DNA of 64,000 nt from the NCBI RefSeq assembly GCF_003711205.1, contig NZ_CP031013.1:2832501-2896500 (forward strand), read 5' to 3'. Each line of letters begins with the position of its first letter. The stretch's first letter is position 1. Origin of the DNA: Polaromonas sp. SP1 (lineage in GTDB: Bacteria > Pseudomonadota > Gammaproteobacteria > Burkholderiales > Burkholderiaceae_C). Positions 7,695 to 15,017 of this stretch are shown piece by piece. The position numbers were made by a program, and so were the translations under genes. The notes under the pieces were generated by a model that was not told where the DNA came from, searched no databases, and saw only the letters and a list, made by a program, of their open reading frames with translations.

Positions 7695-8528
7695 TTGGAC
7701 ATTGCACTGTTGATCAAAGCCGCCGTCATGGGCATCGTTGAAGGCCTGACTGAATTTCTTCCCATCTCCTCGACAGGCCACCTGATTCTGGCCGGCGCGC
7801 TGCTCGGTTTTGACGACGAAAAAGCGAAGGTTTTTGACATTGCGATTCAGACCGGCGCCATCTTTGCCGTGATCCTGGTCTATTGGCAGAAGATCCAGGC
7901 CACCGTGGTGGCCCTGCCGAGCGAGAAAAAGGCGCAACAGTTTGTGCTGAATGTGCTCGTCGCCTTTGTGCCGGCGGTGCTGCTGGGCCTGCTCTTCGGC
8001 AAGGCCATTAAAGAAAATCTTTTCACCCCGGTGGTGGTCGCCAGCACCTTCATCATCGGCGGCTTCATCATCCTGTGGGCTGAAAAGCGCCAGCAAAACA
8101 ACCCGGCCGCAGCGCGCATCCAGGAGGTCGACGACATGAGCGTGATGGACGCGGTCAAGGTCGGCCTGGTGCAATGCCTGGCGATGATCCCCGGCACCAG
8201 CCGCAGCGGCGCGACCATCATCGGCGGCATGCTGCTGGGGCTGTCGCGCAAGGCCGCGACGGATTTCTCTTTCTTTCTGGCGATGCCCACGCTGATAGGC
8301 GCCGGCGTGTACAGCCTCTACAAAGAGCGCGCCCTGCTGTCGATGGCCGATGTGCCCATGTTTGCCGTCGGGCTGGTGTTTTCTTTCCTCAGTGCGTGGC
8401 TGTGCGTGCGCTGGCTGCTGCGCTACATCTCGACCAACAGCTTTGTGCCCTTTGCCTGGTACCGCATCGCCTTCGGCATCGTGGTGCTGGCCACGGCGTG
8501 GAGCGGCCTGGTGACCTGGGCGGGCTGA
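7695..8528 (+). CDS. uppP: Undecaprenyl-diphosphatase (BacA/UppP type)
   Basis: A 277-residue inner-membrane enzyme that dephosphorylates undecaprenyl diphosphate to recycle the lipid carrier for peptidoglycan and other envelope polymers; extra copies give bacitracin resistance. Both active-site motifs are present: [14 protein letters not shown] at residues 16-29 and PGTSRSGAT at 166-174. Several hydrophobic helices fill the rest. Length is normal for the family. The start is the TTG at 7695, placed after a TGGAG site with the family N-terminus [13 protein letters not shown]. It is a single-gene unit. Confidence 0.95.
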   Translation: MDIALLIKAAVMGIVEGLTEFLPISSTGHLILAGALLGFDDEKAKVFDIAIQTGAIFAVILVYWQKIQATVVALPSEKKAQQFVLNVLVAFVPAVLLGLLFGKAIKENLFTPVVVASTFIIGGFIILWAEKRQQNNPAAARIQEVDDMSVMDAVKVGLVQCLAMIPGTSRSGATIIGGMLLGLSRKAATDFSFFLAMPTLIGAGVYSLYKERALLSMADVPMFAVGLVFSFLSAWLCVRWLLRYISTNSFVPFAWYRIAFGIVVLATAWSGLVTWAG

Positions 8529-8535
8529 GCCTTCA

Positions 8536-8829
8536 TGATGCCGGGCTTGCCTGCTGGCGTGGTGCCTGCCGGGCGCGGTGCAAGCGGTGGAGGTGCAGCC
8601 GCTTGAGATCGCCTCGCAAGACGGCAAGCTCCGCATCCCCGCATACTGGTTTGAGAGCGCAGGCAAACAGCCGCGCCCCGTCGTCATCCGCCTGCATGGC
8701 TGCGGCGGCGCCCTCGGCAGCAGAGGCAAACTGGCCGACCGGATGGCGCGTCACGCCGATTTGTTTTGCTCAGTGCAATCCCGGCAGCGCTATCTCTACA
8801 GGACTTCCGCCCCCAGGTTTCGCGGATAG
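8536..8829 (+). pseudogene. Dienelactone hydrolase family remnant (5' part only)
   Basis: From about 8539 the plus strand encodes a secretion-signal-like stretch (ACLLAWCLPGAVQA) followed by a typical dienelactone-hydrolase N-terminal domain: IASQDGKLRIPAYWFE, then VVIRLHGCGGALGSRGKLADRMARHADLF cut into the usual strand and oxyanion-loop segment. The ATG at 8535 is in another frame, so the original start appears frameshifted; only internal GTG starts (8578) remain. After ADLF, near 8770, the similarity stops. The catalytic Cys/Ser, Asp and His parts are missing. It therefore looks like a gene cut off by the event that brought in the adjacent minus-strand gene. Confidence 0.65.
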
Positions 8830-9441
8830 AACAAGCATGTCGTCACCCGGCCAGCTCAGTTCGCCTAGGACAGCGTTGAGGACCAACTCATCGGGTGCAC
8901 CCTCCACCAGCAGCACCTTCTCAAAAACGACGACCTGCGATTTCCGGATCTCGAATTTCAACTGAAAGGCCCGCAGTTCGTGGTGAACCCAGACACGGAC
9001 ACGGTGCTTTCCATCTGGACTGATCTTGCGTCCGCGCTTCCACTCCCAGACGTTCTTCAAGTCCTGACGGAGGACTTCGCCTGCGACGTCGAGAAACGGG
9101 TCCGCTTCGCATCCGCCGTGTTCGGCAACTTCCTTTACGAGGCCCACAATCAGTCCAAGGAAATAACGCTTCTTGTCGGCGGAGCCAAGAGAAGCGTATT
9201 CGCGGATATCAATGTTCGGCAGCGTCCGATGAAGGCCTGCCACTAACTCATATCGCATCGGTTGTGGCGGCCGTAGGTACTCCCCGAGAATGCCCCAGCC
9301 GGAGGAAAGTGTCAGTCCGGCCTCACGTACCAGGCGCGCAAAGTGTGCGCACACGCAGCGGGATTCCAGGTCAAACCAGACGTTCTGATCACGCTCGTCG
9401 AACCAATTGGTTGTTAGTTGAACTTTGTTGAATTTAGCCAT
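8770..9441 (-). CDS. Hypothetical protein of unknown family
   Basis: A 223-residue soluble protein that I do not recognise. It begins MAKFNKVQLTTNWFDERDQ, has a Trp/Tyr-rich middle (SGWGILGEYLRPPQPMRYEL), a His-Gly-Gly-Cys segment near residue 108, a basic WEWKRGRKISPDGKHRVRV stretch, and a C-terminal beta-rich half. No signal peptide or membrane helix is seen. An AGCAGGGA site precedes the ATG. Its base composition is visibly less GC-rich than its neighbours, and its 3' end overlaps the dead dienelactone-hydrolase fragment, so it was probably gained by transfer. Confidence 0.7.
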   Translation of the reverse strand: MAKFNKVQLTTNWFDERDQNVWFDLESRCVCAHFARLVREAGLTLSSGWGILGEYLRPPQPMRYELVAGLHRTLPNIDIREYASLGSADKKRYFLGLIVGLVKEVAEHGGCEADPFLDVAGEVLRQDLKNVWEWKRGRKISPDGKHRVRVWVHHELRAFQLKFEIRKSQVVVFEKVLLVEGAPDELVLNAVLGELSWPGDDMLVLSAKPGGGSPVEIALPGLH

Positions 9442-9543
9442 TCCCTGCTCTCAACGGCCAGTTGTCCCAGCTCATATTTTTCTGACTTGGGAGATCTTTT
9501 TCTCATTCGACACCACTGCTATTGCAGCCGTGGTGCCGCTATC

Positions 9544-11073
9544 TTATTCACCGGTCTTGAGTTTTTCCACCAGCTCGGCGTAGCCCGTCATAGCCGCCTC
9601 GCGCGCCAGGCCTTTGCGGGCAGCCCAGGCGTCGAATTTGGCGCGGCCGGTCACGTCCATCATGCCGGGGCGCTCGCCGGTGGCGTCGCCCACCGTCGCT
9701 TGCTTGTAGAAGGCATACAGCGCCAGCAATTCGTCGTTGCCCGGCGGCTTGGCCAGCGTTTTCACCGCAATGCCTGCGGCTTCAAAAGCGCGCTCGGCCT
9801 CACTGGGGCCCGCAGGCGCCACCGGCTCGCCGAAGTGCGCGTCTTCCAGCGCTACGTCGTCGGGGAACCAGCGCGCATCCAGCAAGCGGCCCGAGCGCAC
9901 CGCAAAGGCGAGCACGCCTTGCGACATCAGCCCACCGGCCGTGAGCGTGGCGGGCACCACGGCCACACCGGCGTTGAACACCGGCTGGCCAAAGGCGGTA
10001 AAACGCACCGCGCCGGCCCAGGGCAGCATGGCCTGCAGGCCCTTGTTGCCGCGGTAGACGCCGCTGGCGCGGTTGGCGCCGGGCTGGAACCACGCCATGT
10101 CGGACGAGCCTTTGGCAAAGATGCCGGTGAAGTCGCCGGCTTCGAGTGAACTGCGCAGCGCTTGCGCAAACGCGCTGAGTGCGTCGGCGCTCATCTTCGG
10201 GTCGTCCACCGCCATGCCCAGCGATGCCGCGCTGCTGGCGCCGAAAAATTCGAGCACATTGCGCGCGACCTGTTCGCGATCGTTGTCCACGCAAATCATG
10301 TGATAGCTGTTTTCCAGCACCACCATGCGCGCCTTGGCGCCGCCGATCTGCTCGACCAGGTAGTTGGCCGAGTTCAGGCTGGTGAGCTCGTCTTCGCGCG
10401 CGTGGATCACCAGCGTTTCGCTGGCCATGTCTTTGAGGCCCGTCATCACCCAGCCGCGCAGGCGGTCTACCTGGCGCACGCAGGCCAGCGGCACCCAGCG
10501 GTAATGAAAGTTTTCACCACGCGCGAACTTGGCTTTGACGATGGCGCGCAGCTGCTCGTTCTTGATGCCGAAGGGGTCTTCTTCCTCGACCTTCATGCGT
10601 GCCTGCACGCCCGGCACGTAATAGATCAGGTGGCGCAGCGGCGTGTACCAGGCGGTGGCCCAGCCGTCGATATAGATGGGCGGCGCCAGCGCGATCAGCT
10701 TGCCGCGTGTGTGCTTTTGCCGCTTGGCCAGCTCGGTGGCCAGCAGCGCGCCCATGCACATGCCCATGATGTGGAAGTTGTCGTGCAGGGCAGCCACCTC
10801 GTGGTACTTGGCGGTCACGGCTTCCATCCATTGCTCGGCGGTCACATTGACCAGGTCTTCCGGCGTGGTGCCGTGGCCGGGCAGGGTGAGCGAATGCGTC
10901 ACGAAGCCGGCGTTTTTCAGCCGCTTGTGCATGGAGCCCAGGTCGTACTGCGTGCCGCCCAGGCCGTGGATGAGGAAAACAGCCGGCGTGCTTTTGTCAG
11001 CCGCCGGGACGGGGCCCGCTGCATGCGCCGGGGGCGCCGCGGCGGCTGGAGTGCTGGTTGTTGCCTCTGCCAC
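9544..11073 (-). CDS. Alpha/beta hydrolase - SnoaL-like - acyl-CoA-binding fusion protein
   Basis: A 509-residue protein of three parts. Residues 30-275 form an alpha/beta hydrolase: oxyanion segment FLIHGLGG (33-40), nucleophile elbow GMCMG (104-108) with Cys106 where most esterases have Ser, acid candidate Asp228 and His258 (NSYHM). Residues about 295-420 look like a SnoaL/NTF2-type domain. Residues about 424-509 match acyl-CoA-binding protein (AERAFEAAG, LALYAFYKQATVGD, KFDAWAARKGL). A Cys nucleophile box is also used by PHA synthases. The likely job is handling acyl-CoA or a thioester, but the substrate is unknown. It starts with GTG one base after the stop of the MASE1 gene. Confidence 0.85.
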   Translation of the reverse strand: MAEATTSTPAAAAPPAHAAGPVPAADKSTPAVFLIHGLGGTQYDLGSMHKRLKNAGFVTHSLTLPGHGTTPEDLVNVTAEQWMEAVTAKYHEVAALHDNFHIMGMCMGALLATELAKRQKHTRGKLIALAPPIYIDGWATAWYTPLRHLIYYVPGVQARMKVEEEDPFGIKNEQLRAIVKAKFARGENFHYRWVPLACVRQVDRLRGWVMTGLKDMASETLVIHAREDELTSLNSANYLVEQIGGAKARMVVLENSYHMICVDNDREQVARNVLEFFGASSAASLGMAVDDPKMSADALSAFAQALRSSLEAGDFTGIFAKGSSDMAWFQPGANRASGVYRGNKGLQAMLPWAGAVRFTAFGQPVFNAGVAVVPATLTAGGLMSQGVLAFAVRSGRLLDARWFPDDVALEDAHFGEPVAPAGPSEAERAFEAAGIAVKTLAKPPGNDELLALYAFYKQATVGDATGERPGMMDVTGRAKFDAWAARKGLAREAAMTGYAELVEKLKTGE

Positions 11074-11074
11074 G

Positions 11075-12355
11075 TCAGGCCTCGACTTCCAGCAATGCGG
11101 CGACCTGTTCGACCTGGCCGTCGGCGCCGCGCACGCTTGAAAGGCGTGCGCTCACGCTGGCGACGCGTCCGTCGGCCCAGCGCAAGGTGTTTTTCCACAG
11201 CACATGGTCGCGCTGGCCCTGCGTCAGGTCGCGCCAGTCGGCTTGCAGTGCGGGCTGCTCCTGCGGGTCTGTGTGGGCGATGAAATCCTGCACGGTCAGC
11301 AAGACCTTGGCGTTGGTGCGCAGCAGCTCGCTCGCGCCTTCGCCCCACGCGGCTGCGCCGGTTTTTGCGTCAAAGTTGGCGACCACCGTGCGGGTGGAGT
11401 CCAGCACCTGGCGGTAGCGCGTGCGCCAGTCTTGCGCCTGGGCCAGGGCCTGCGCGGCGGCGGCGCCCAAGGCGTTGACCACACCGACCAGCAGCGCCAT
11501 CACGGCGACATAACCCTGGATCTCAATCACGGCCTCGCCGGGAAAGCCTTCCACCTCGGCAAACGGGCCGCCGCCGGCGTTGGTCCAGCCGATCAGGGCG
11601 AGTGCGCCTATGAGCGTGGCCACCGTGGCGCCGCGCTCCTTCCAGAGGATGGCCGTCACCACCATGAAGGGCAGCGGCAAATAGGTGAGGGTGGGGCCCA
11701 GCGACGCGCTGAAGCGGTCTGACACATCGGCCGAGAAGATCAGCGCCGCCACCACAAAGAACAGCAGGAAAGTGCCGGCGCCCGCCAGGAACTGGCTGGT
11801 GGCCATGCCGCCCGAGCGCTTGACCTTGAAGCCGGCCAGCGAGGTAACCAGCGGCGCGATCAGCAAGATGCCGACAAAAGTGGTGGTGGCCCACACGCGC
11901 CATTCCACCGCGATCGCGATGGGCTGGGGCAAGGCCCAGGTCCAGAGCATCACGCCGATGCTGGCGCCCAGCGCGGAGGTCAGCAGCGCGCCCAGCAAGA
12001 CGCCCGCATAGGCCTTGCCCGGCTCCATGCTGCCGTCCGGCCCGGTGCTGCGAAGCAGGCGCGCCACCCATGCGCCCAGGCTGGCGGCCACGGCCTCGTT
12101 GATGCCAAACGCCAGCGCCGGCAGCACGGCCAGGCCGTCGAGCAAACCCAGCACCGTGGCTGCCAGCCCGGCGCCGGCCAGCACGGCAGGGCGCTTGGGC
12201 GGCTTGACGGCCAGCAGCGCGCCGAAGGTGACGCCTGTGGCCAGCCAGACAGACGAACTCAGCGTCATCGCATCGCCCATGCTTTGCGACAGCACGGCCG
12301 CGACGGCCCAGGCAAGAAAGGTGACGCCGGCGGTGACGGCAAAAGACAAGGCCAT
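11075..12355 (-). CDS. MASE1-domain membrane sensor with PAS-like tail
   Basis: A 426-residue protein. Residues 1-300 hold about eight hydrophobic helices of the MASE1 sensory type (FAVTAGVTFLAWAVAAVL first, VMALLVGVVNALGAAAA last). Residues about 305-426 look like a PAS/PAC domain: WRTRYRQVLDSTRTVVANFD, then a PAC-like end LRWADGRVASVSARLSSVRG. MASE1 proteins normally carry GGDEF, EAL or histidine-kinase output; none is present here, and the stop is directly followed by the hydrolase-ACBP gene. A GAGGAGG site precedes the ATG. The pair is almost certainly translationally coupled. Confidence 0.82.
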   Translation of the reverse strand: MALSFAVTAGVTFLAWAVAAVLSQSMGDAMTLSSSVWLATGVTFGALLAVKPPKRPAVLAGAGLAATVLGLLDGLAVLPALAFGINEAVAASLGAWVARLLRSTGPDGSMEPGKAYAGVLLGALLTSALGASIGVMLWTWALPQPIAIAVEWRVWATTTFVGILLIAPLVTSLAGFKVKRSGGMATSQFLAGAGTFLLFFVVAALIFSADVSDRFSASLGPTLTYLPLPFMVVTAILWKERGATVATLIGALALIGWTNAGGGPFAEVEGFPGEAVIEIQGYVAVMALLVGVVNALGAAAAQALAQAQDWRTRYRQVLDSTRTVVANFDAKTGAAAWGEGASELLRTNAKVLLTVQDFIAHTDPQEQPALQADWRDLTQGQRDHVLWKNTLRWADGRVASVSARLSSVRGADGQVEQVAALLEVEA

Positions 12356-12482
12356 GGGAATCCTCCTCGAAGAGTGGCGGGCCGTTAAGAGTCGGGCGCC
12401 GGTGGTTTTGGCTTAGTTTAGCCAAGGCGGCAGTTTCGTGGCCCTACTGTTAGTTCGCAAAGAATTCTTAACCCAGCATGAG

Positions 12483-12650
12483 CCGTGGAACCGGCTTTGC
12501 CGGGCCACAGGCGGGCGGCCCCCCGGGGGCAGGAAGCTACACGACGTGAGCGACCGTGGGGCGTACATCCCTCCGTGGAACCGGCTTTGCCGGGCCACAG
12601 GCGGGCGGCCCCCCGGGGGCAGGAAGCTACACGACGTGAGCGACCGTGGG
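12483..12650 (+). repeat. Two identical 78-base direct repeats of the GGAACCGGCTTTGCC family
   Basis: Copies at 12483-12560 and 12573-12650 are identical by eye, with a period of 90 bases. Each begins CCGTGGAACCGGCTTTGCCG, passes through GGCGGGCGGCCCCCCGGGGG and ends with ACGACGTGAGCGACCGTGGG. Internal palindromes make each able to fold into strong hairpins. Degenerate copies occur at 32508, 32594, 32735, 34098, 37141, 44026 and 49019. Confidence 0.9.
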
Positions 12651-12667
12651 GGCTTATTAATATCTAT

Positions 12668-12696
12668 AATATGGACACGTATCCACAATATGGACA
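12668..12696 (+). promoter_or_regulatory. Putative IclR-type operator near the cupin promoter
   Basis: A palindrome TGGACACGTATCCA (12672-12685) overlaps two direct repeats AATATGGACA (12668-12677 and 12687-12696) spaced 19 bases apart. It lies directly after a TATAAT box at 12665-12670. IclR-family proteins often bind TGGA...TCCA palindromes, and an IclR-type gene closes this cluster at 14106. The link is inference. Confidence 0.45.
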
Positions 12697-12703
12697 AATC
12701 AAG

Positions 12704-13231
12704 ATGCCAGTCGACTCCCCCGACCAGACACCGCTGATGCCCTACCAATACCCGAACCCGCCCGACGCGCGGCCGGAGATCGTGGTGCAGCACGCCATCC
12801 CGACGGACGAGCGGCTGTGGGTGCCGCAAGCGGAAAACGTCTGGTTCCGCCCGCTGTGCCTGAACGCCAGCCAGGGTTACTGGATGAACCTGCTGCGTGT
12901 GCGCAAGTCCGGCGTGCTCAGCCGCCACCGCCACCCGCAGGCGGTGCACGGTTTTGTGCTCAAGGGCCGCTGGCGTTACCTGGAGCACGACTGGGAGGCG
13001 ACCGAAGGCAGCTACGTGTATGAGCCACCCGGTGAAACCCACACGCTCTACGTGCCCGAAGACGTCGAGGAAATGATCACCTACTTCCAGGTCAATGGCG
13101 TCATGTACTACACCGACCCGTACGGCAAGGGCATGGGCTACGAAGACGTGTTCACCAAGATCGAGATGTGCAACAAGCACTTCGAAGCTGTCGGTTTGGG
13201 CGCGGACTACACGAAGCAGTTCATCCGCTGA
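12704..13231 (+). CDS. Cupin protein, 2,4'-dihydroxyacetophenone dioxygenase-like
   Basis: A 175-residue single-domain cupin resembling the 2,4'-dihydroxyacetophenone dioxygenase family. The metal-binding cupin motifs are visible: GVLSRHRHPQAVHGFVLKG (His-X-His and downstream Glu/Gly equivalents) and PPGETHTLYVPEDVEEM. The C-terminal segment FTKIEMCNKHFEAVGLGADY is typical of this group. Starts at 12671, 12704 and 12737 are all possible; 12704 is chosen because 12671 would lie inside the apparent promoter and operator. It heads a three-gene cluster with an SDR and an IclR regulator, which suggests a catabolic step on an aromatic or acid substrate. The true substrate is unknown. Confidence 0.8.
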   Translation: MPVDSPDQTPLMPYQYPNPPDARPEIVVQHAIPTDERLWVPQAENVWFRPLCLNASQGYWMNLLRVRKSGVLSRHRHPQAVHGFVLKGRWRYLEHDWEATEGSYVYEPPGETHTLYVPEDVEEMITYFQVNGVMYYTDPYGKGMGYEDVFTKIEMCNKHFEAVGLGADYTKQFIR

Positions 13232-13267
13232 CTTTGCATCTGGCCAGAAGCCAAAGCAAAAATTTAA

Positions 13268-13327
13268 GCAAAAAGTGGCTGTAGCCCAATAACTGTATTG
13301 GCTGGCAGCTATTTTTTTGATAGCAAC
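13268..13327 (-). repeat. GCTAT element, copy b (intergenic)
   Basis: Minus-strand copy reading GTTGCTATCAAAAAAATAGC, then TGCCAGCCAATAC, AGTTATTGGGCTACAGCC. It lies in the 139-base gap between the cupin and SDR genes. Confidence 0.75.
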
Positions 13328-13370
13328 TTGTTTGAGCACGAGACGGCTCAAACCTCACCGGAGTTTTTTC

Positions 13371-14090
13371 ATGACCTACCAGACTGACCTCTTCAAAGGC
13401 CAACGCGCGCTGGTCGCCGGCGCCACCCAAGGCATAGGCGCCGTCATCGCCAACCACCTCGCCGCGCTGGGCGCCGAGGTCACGGCCCTCGGCCTGGGCA
13501 ATGGCGACGGTACGCTCGACGCCGCCGTCGATGTGCGCCAGGCCGACGTGACCTCCGCGCCCAGCCTGGATGCCGCGCTCGCCGGCATCAACGAACTCGA
13601 CATCGTGTTCAACTGCGCCGGCATCATCCAGCGCGGCGCCGAGCACGACATCGAGGTCTTCCAGAAAGTGCTGGCCGTCAACCTCACCGGCACCATGCGC
13701 GTGTGCACCGCCACGCGTGAACGCTTGAAGGCGCGCCGCGGCTGCATCGTCAACACGGCATCCATGCTCAGCTTCTTCGGCGGCGGCCTGGTGCCCGGCT
13801 ACGCCGCCAGCAAGGGCGGCGTGGCCCAGCTCACCAAATCCTTGGCGATTGCCTACGCGCCCGACGGCATCCGCGTCAACGCGATTGCCCCCGGCTGGAT
13901 CGCCACACCGCTCACACAAGCCCTGCAGGACGACCCGGCGCGCGCCGGCCCCATCCTGGCGCGCACCCCCATGGGCCGTTGGGGCACCCCCAAAGACGTG
14001 GCCGGGGCCGCGATGTTTCTCTGCACGCCGGCGGCCAGCTTCATGACGGGCGTGATCCTGCCGGTGGACGGCGGCTACATGGTGTCTTGA
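13371..14090 (+). CDS. SDR family oxidoreductase
   Basis: A 239-residue classical short-chain dehydrogenase. The cofactor loop is GATQGIG (residues about 17-23), followed by NCAG, the catalytic Ser in NTASMLS and the YAASK motif, then the PGW-type loop IAPGWIATP and the C-terminal ILPVDGGYMV. Asp/Gly at the end of the second strand (ALGLGNGDG) does not clearly decide NAD from NADP. The ATG at 13371 has CCGGAG upstream. It lies between the cupin and IclR genes and probably oxidises or reduces a hydroxy/keto intermediate of the same pathway. Confidence 0.9.
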   Translation: MTYQTDLFKGQRALVAGATQGIGAVIANHLAALGAEVTALGLGNGDGTLDAAVDVRQADVTSAPSLDAALAGINELDIVFNCAGIIQRGAEHDIEVFQKVLAVNLTGTMRVCTATRERLKARRGCIVNTASMLSFFGGGLVPGYAASKGGVAQLTKSLAIAYAPDGIRVNAIAPGWIATPLTQALQDDPARAGPILARTPMGRWGTPKDVAGAAMFLCTPAASFMTGVILPVDGGYMVS

Positions 14091-14105
14091 GCGGAGGTGT
14101 TCGCT

Positions 14106-14942
14106 TTGCCCAAATCAACCACCGCTAAAACGCACGCTGTTAAACCACCGGCATCACAGGTCGCCGGCACCGCGGCGTTCTCCAAATTCATGCACGTGCT
14201 GCAACTGGTGGCCGATTCGGCCGAGCCACTCAACATCGGCGCACTCGTCAAGGCCAGCGGCTACCCGCGTCCCACGGTGCACCGCATCGTCGCCGCGCTG
14301 GTGGCCGAGCGCCTGCTGGTTGAAAACGAACGCGGCGCGCTGCTGGCCCTGGGCCCACGCCTCATCCAGCTCGCCAGCCGCAGTTGGGGCCGCTCAGACT
14401 TGCGCCTGGCCGCGGTCGACGAACTCAAGCGCCTGCGCGACATCACCGGCGAAACCGTGCACCTGGCCGTACCCAATGGCAACACCATGGTCTACATCGA
14501 AAAGCTCGAAAGTCCGAGCGCCGTCCGCATGGCCTCACGTATCGGCACCAGCGTGGCGCTGCATGCGACTGCGGTCGGCAAGGCCTACATGGCGGCGCTG
14601 GAGCCTTCAGTGCTGGAGCCCTTGCTACTGGGCTTGCCCCTGCCGCGTTACACCGACAACACCCTGGTGAAGCTGCCTGGGTTACGCAAGCAGTTGCAGG
14701 TCACGCGGGAGCGGGGCTGGTCCGTCGATGCCGAGGAGCACGAAGCCGGCATCTTTTGTTATGGCGCCGTGATACGCGGTAGCCGCGGTGTGCCGGTTGC
14801 GGCCATCAGTGTCAGCACCTTGATGTTCCGGCAGAAGGCCGACCCGGAGCAAGCTTATGTGGCGCCGCTGCTGGAGGCTTGCCGGGTGATCTCCGAGCGG
14901 ATCGGGGAGACGCCTTCTTTGTCTGCTGCGGATATTTTGTAG
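14106..14942 (+). CDS. IclR family transcriptional regulator
   Basis: A 278-residue regulator. The N-terminal winged helix-turn-helix spans residues about 25-90 (LQLVADSAEPLNIGALVKAS, GYPRPTVHRIVAAL), and the C-terminal effector domain includes TGETVHLAVPNGNTMVYIEK, SVALHATAVGKAYMA, and GVPVAAISVS near the end. The TTG at 14106 is preferred because GGAGG lies eight bases before it; the GTG at 14097 overlaps that site. It is 15 bases downstream of the SDR gene and is likely to control the cupin-SDR cluster through the palindrome near 12672. Confidence 0.9.
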   Translation: MPKSTTAKTHAVKPPASQVAGTAAFSKFMHVLQLVADSAEPLNIGALVKASGYPRPTVHRIVAALVAERLLVENERGALLALGPRLIQLASRSWGRSDLRLAAVDELKRLRDITGETVHLAVPNGNTMVYIEKLESPSAVRMASRIGTSVALHATAVGKAYMAALEPSVLEPLLLGLPLPRYTDNTLVKLPGLRKQLQVTRERGWSVDAEEHEAGIFCYGAVIRGSRGVPVAAISVSTLMFRQKADPEQAYVAPLLEACRVISERIGETPSLSAADIL

Positions 14943-15015
14943 GGCTGGTTCCTAACCCCCCGTTCGGGCTGAGCTTGTCGAAGGGTCAGCCCGAGCGGTA
15001 GGCGGGAACCAGCCC
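14942..15015. terminator. Long hairpin between convergent genes
   Basis: GGGCTGGTTCC (14942-14952) pairs with GGAACCAGCCC (15005-15015), and inside it CGGGCTGA pairs with TCAGCCCG across a GCTTGTCGAAGGG loop. It occupies the whole gap between the ends of iclR and the hydrolase. It carries a GTCGAAGG-type dispersed repeat. There is no T run, so its terminator role is tentative. Confidence 0.5.
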
Positions 15016-15017
15016 GG

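Larger units (their letters stand above)
12356..12703. other. Intergenic region with tandem repeats and promoter area
   Basis: About 348 bases between the divergent MASE1 and cupin genes. It contains two identical 78-base repeats (12483-12560 and 12573-12650), then a short AT-rich stretch with a TATAAT sequence at 12665-12670 and a putative operator just after it. No gene is supported. Confidence 0.6.

Noticed and set aside
8535..8606. Small ORF from the ATG at 8535
   Set aside because: It stops after 23 codons and has no resemblance to a peptide; the neighbouring frame carries the hydrolase remnant.
12483..12650. Possible CRISPR array
   Set aside because: Only two units of 78 bases with a 12-base spacer, no cas genes, and related degenerate copies scattered singly elsewhere.
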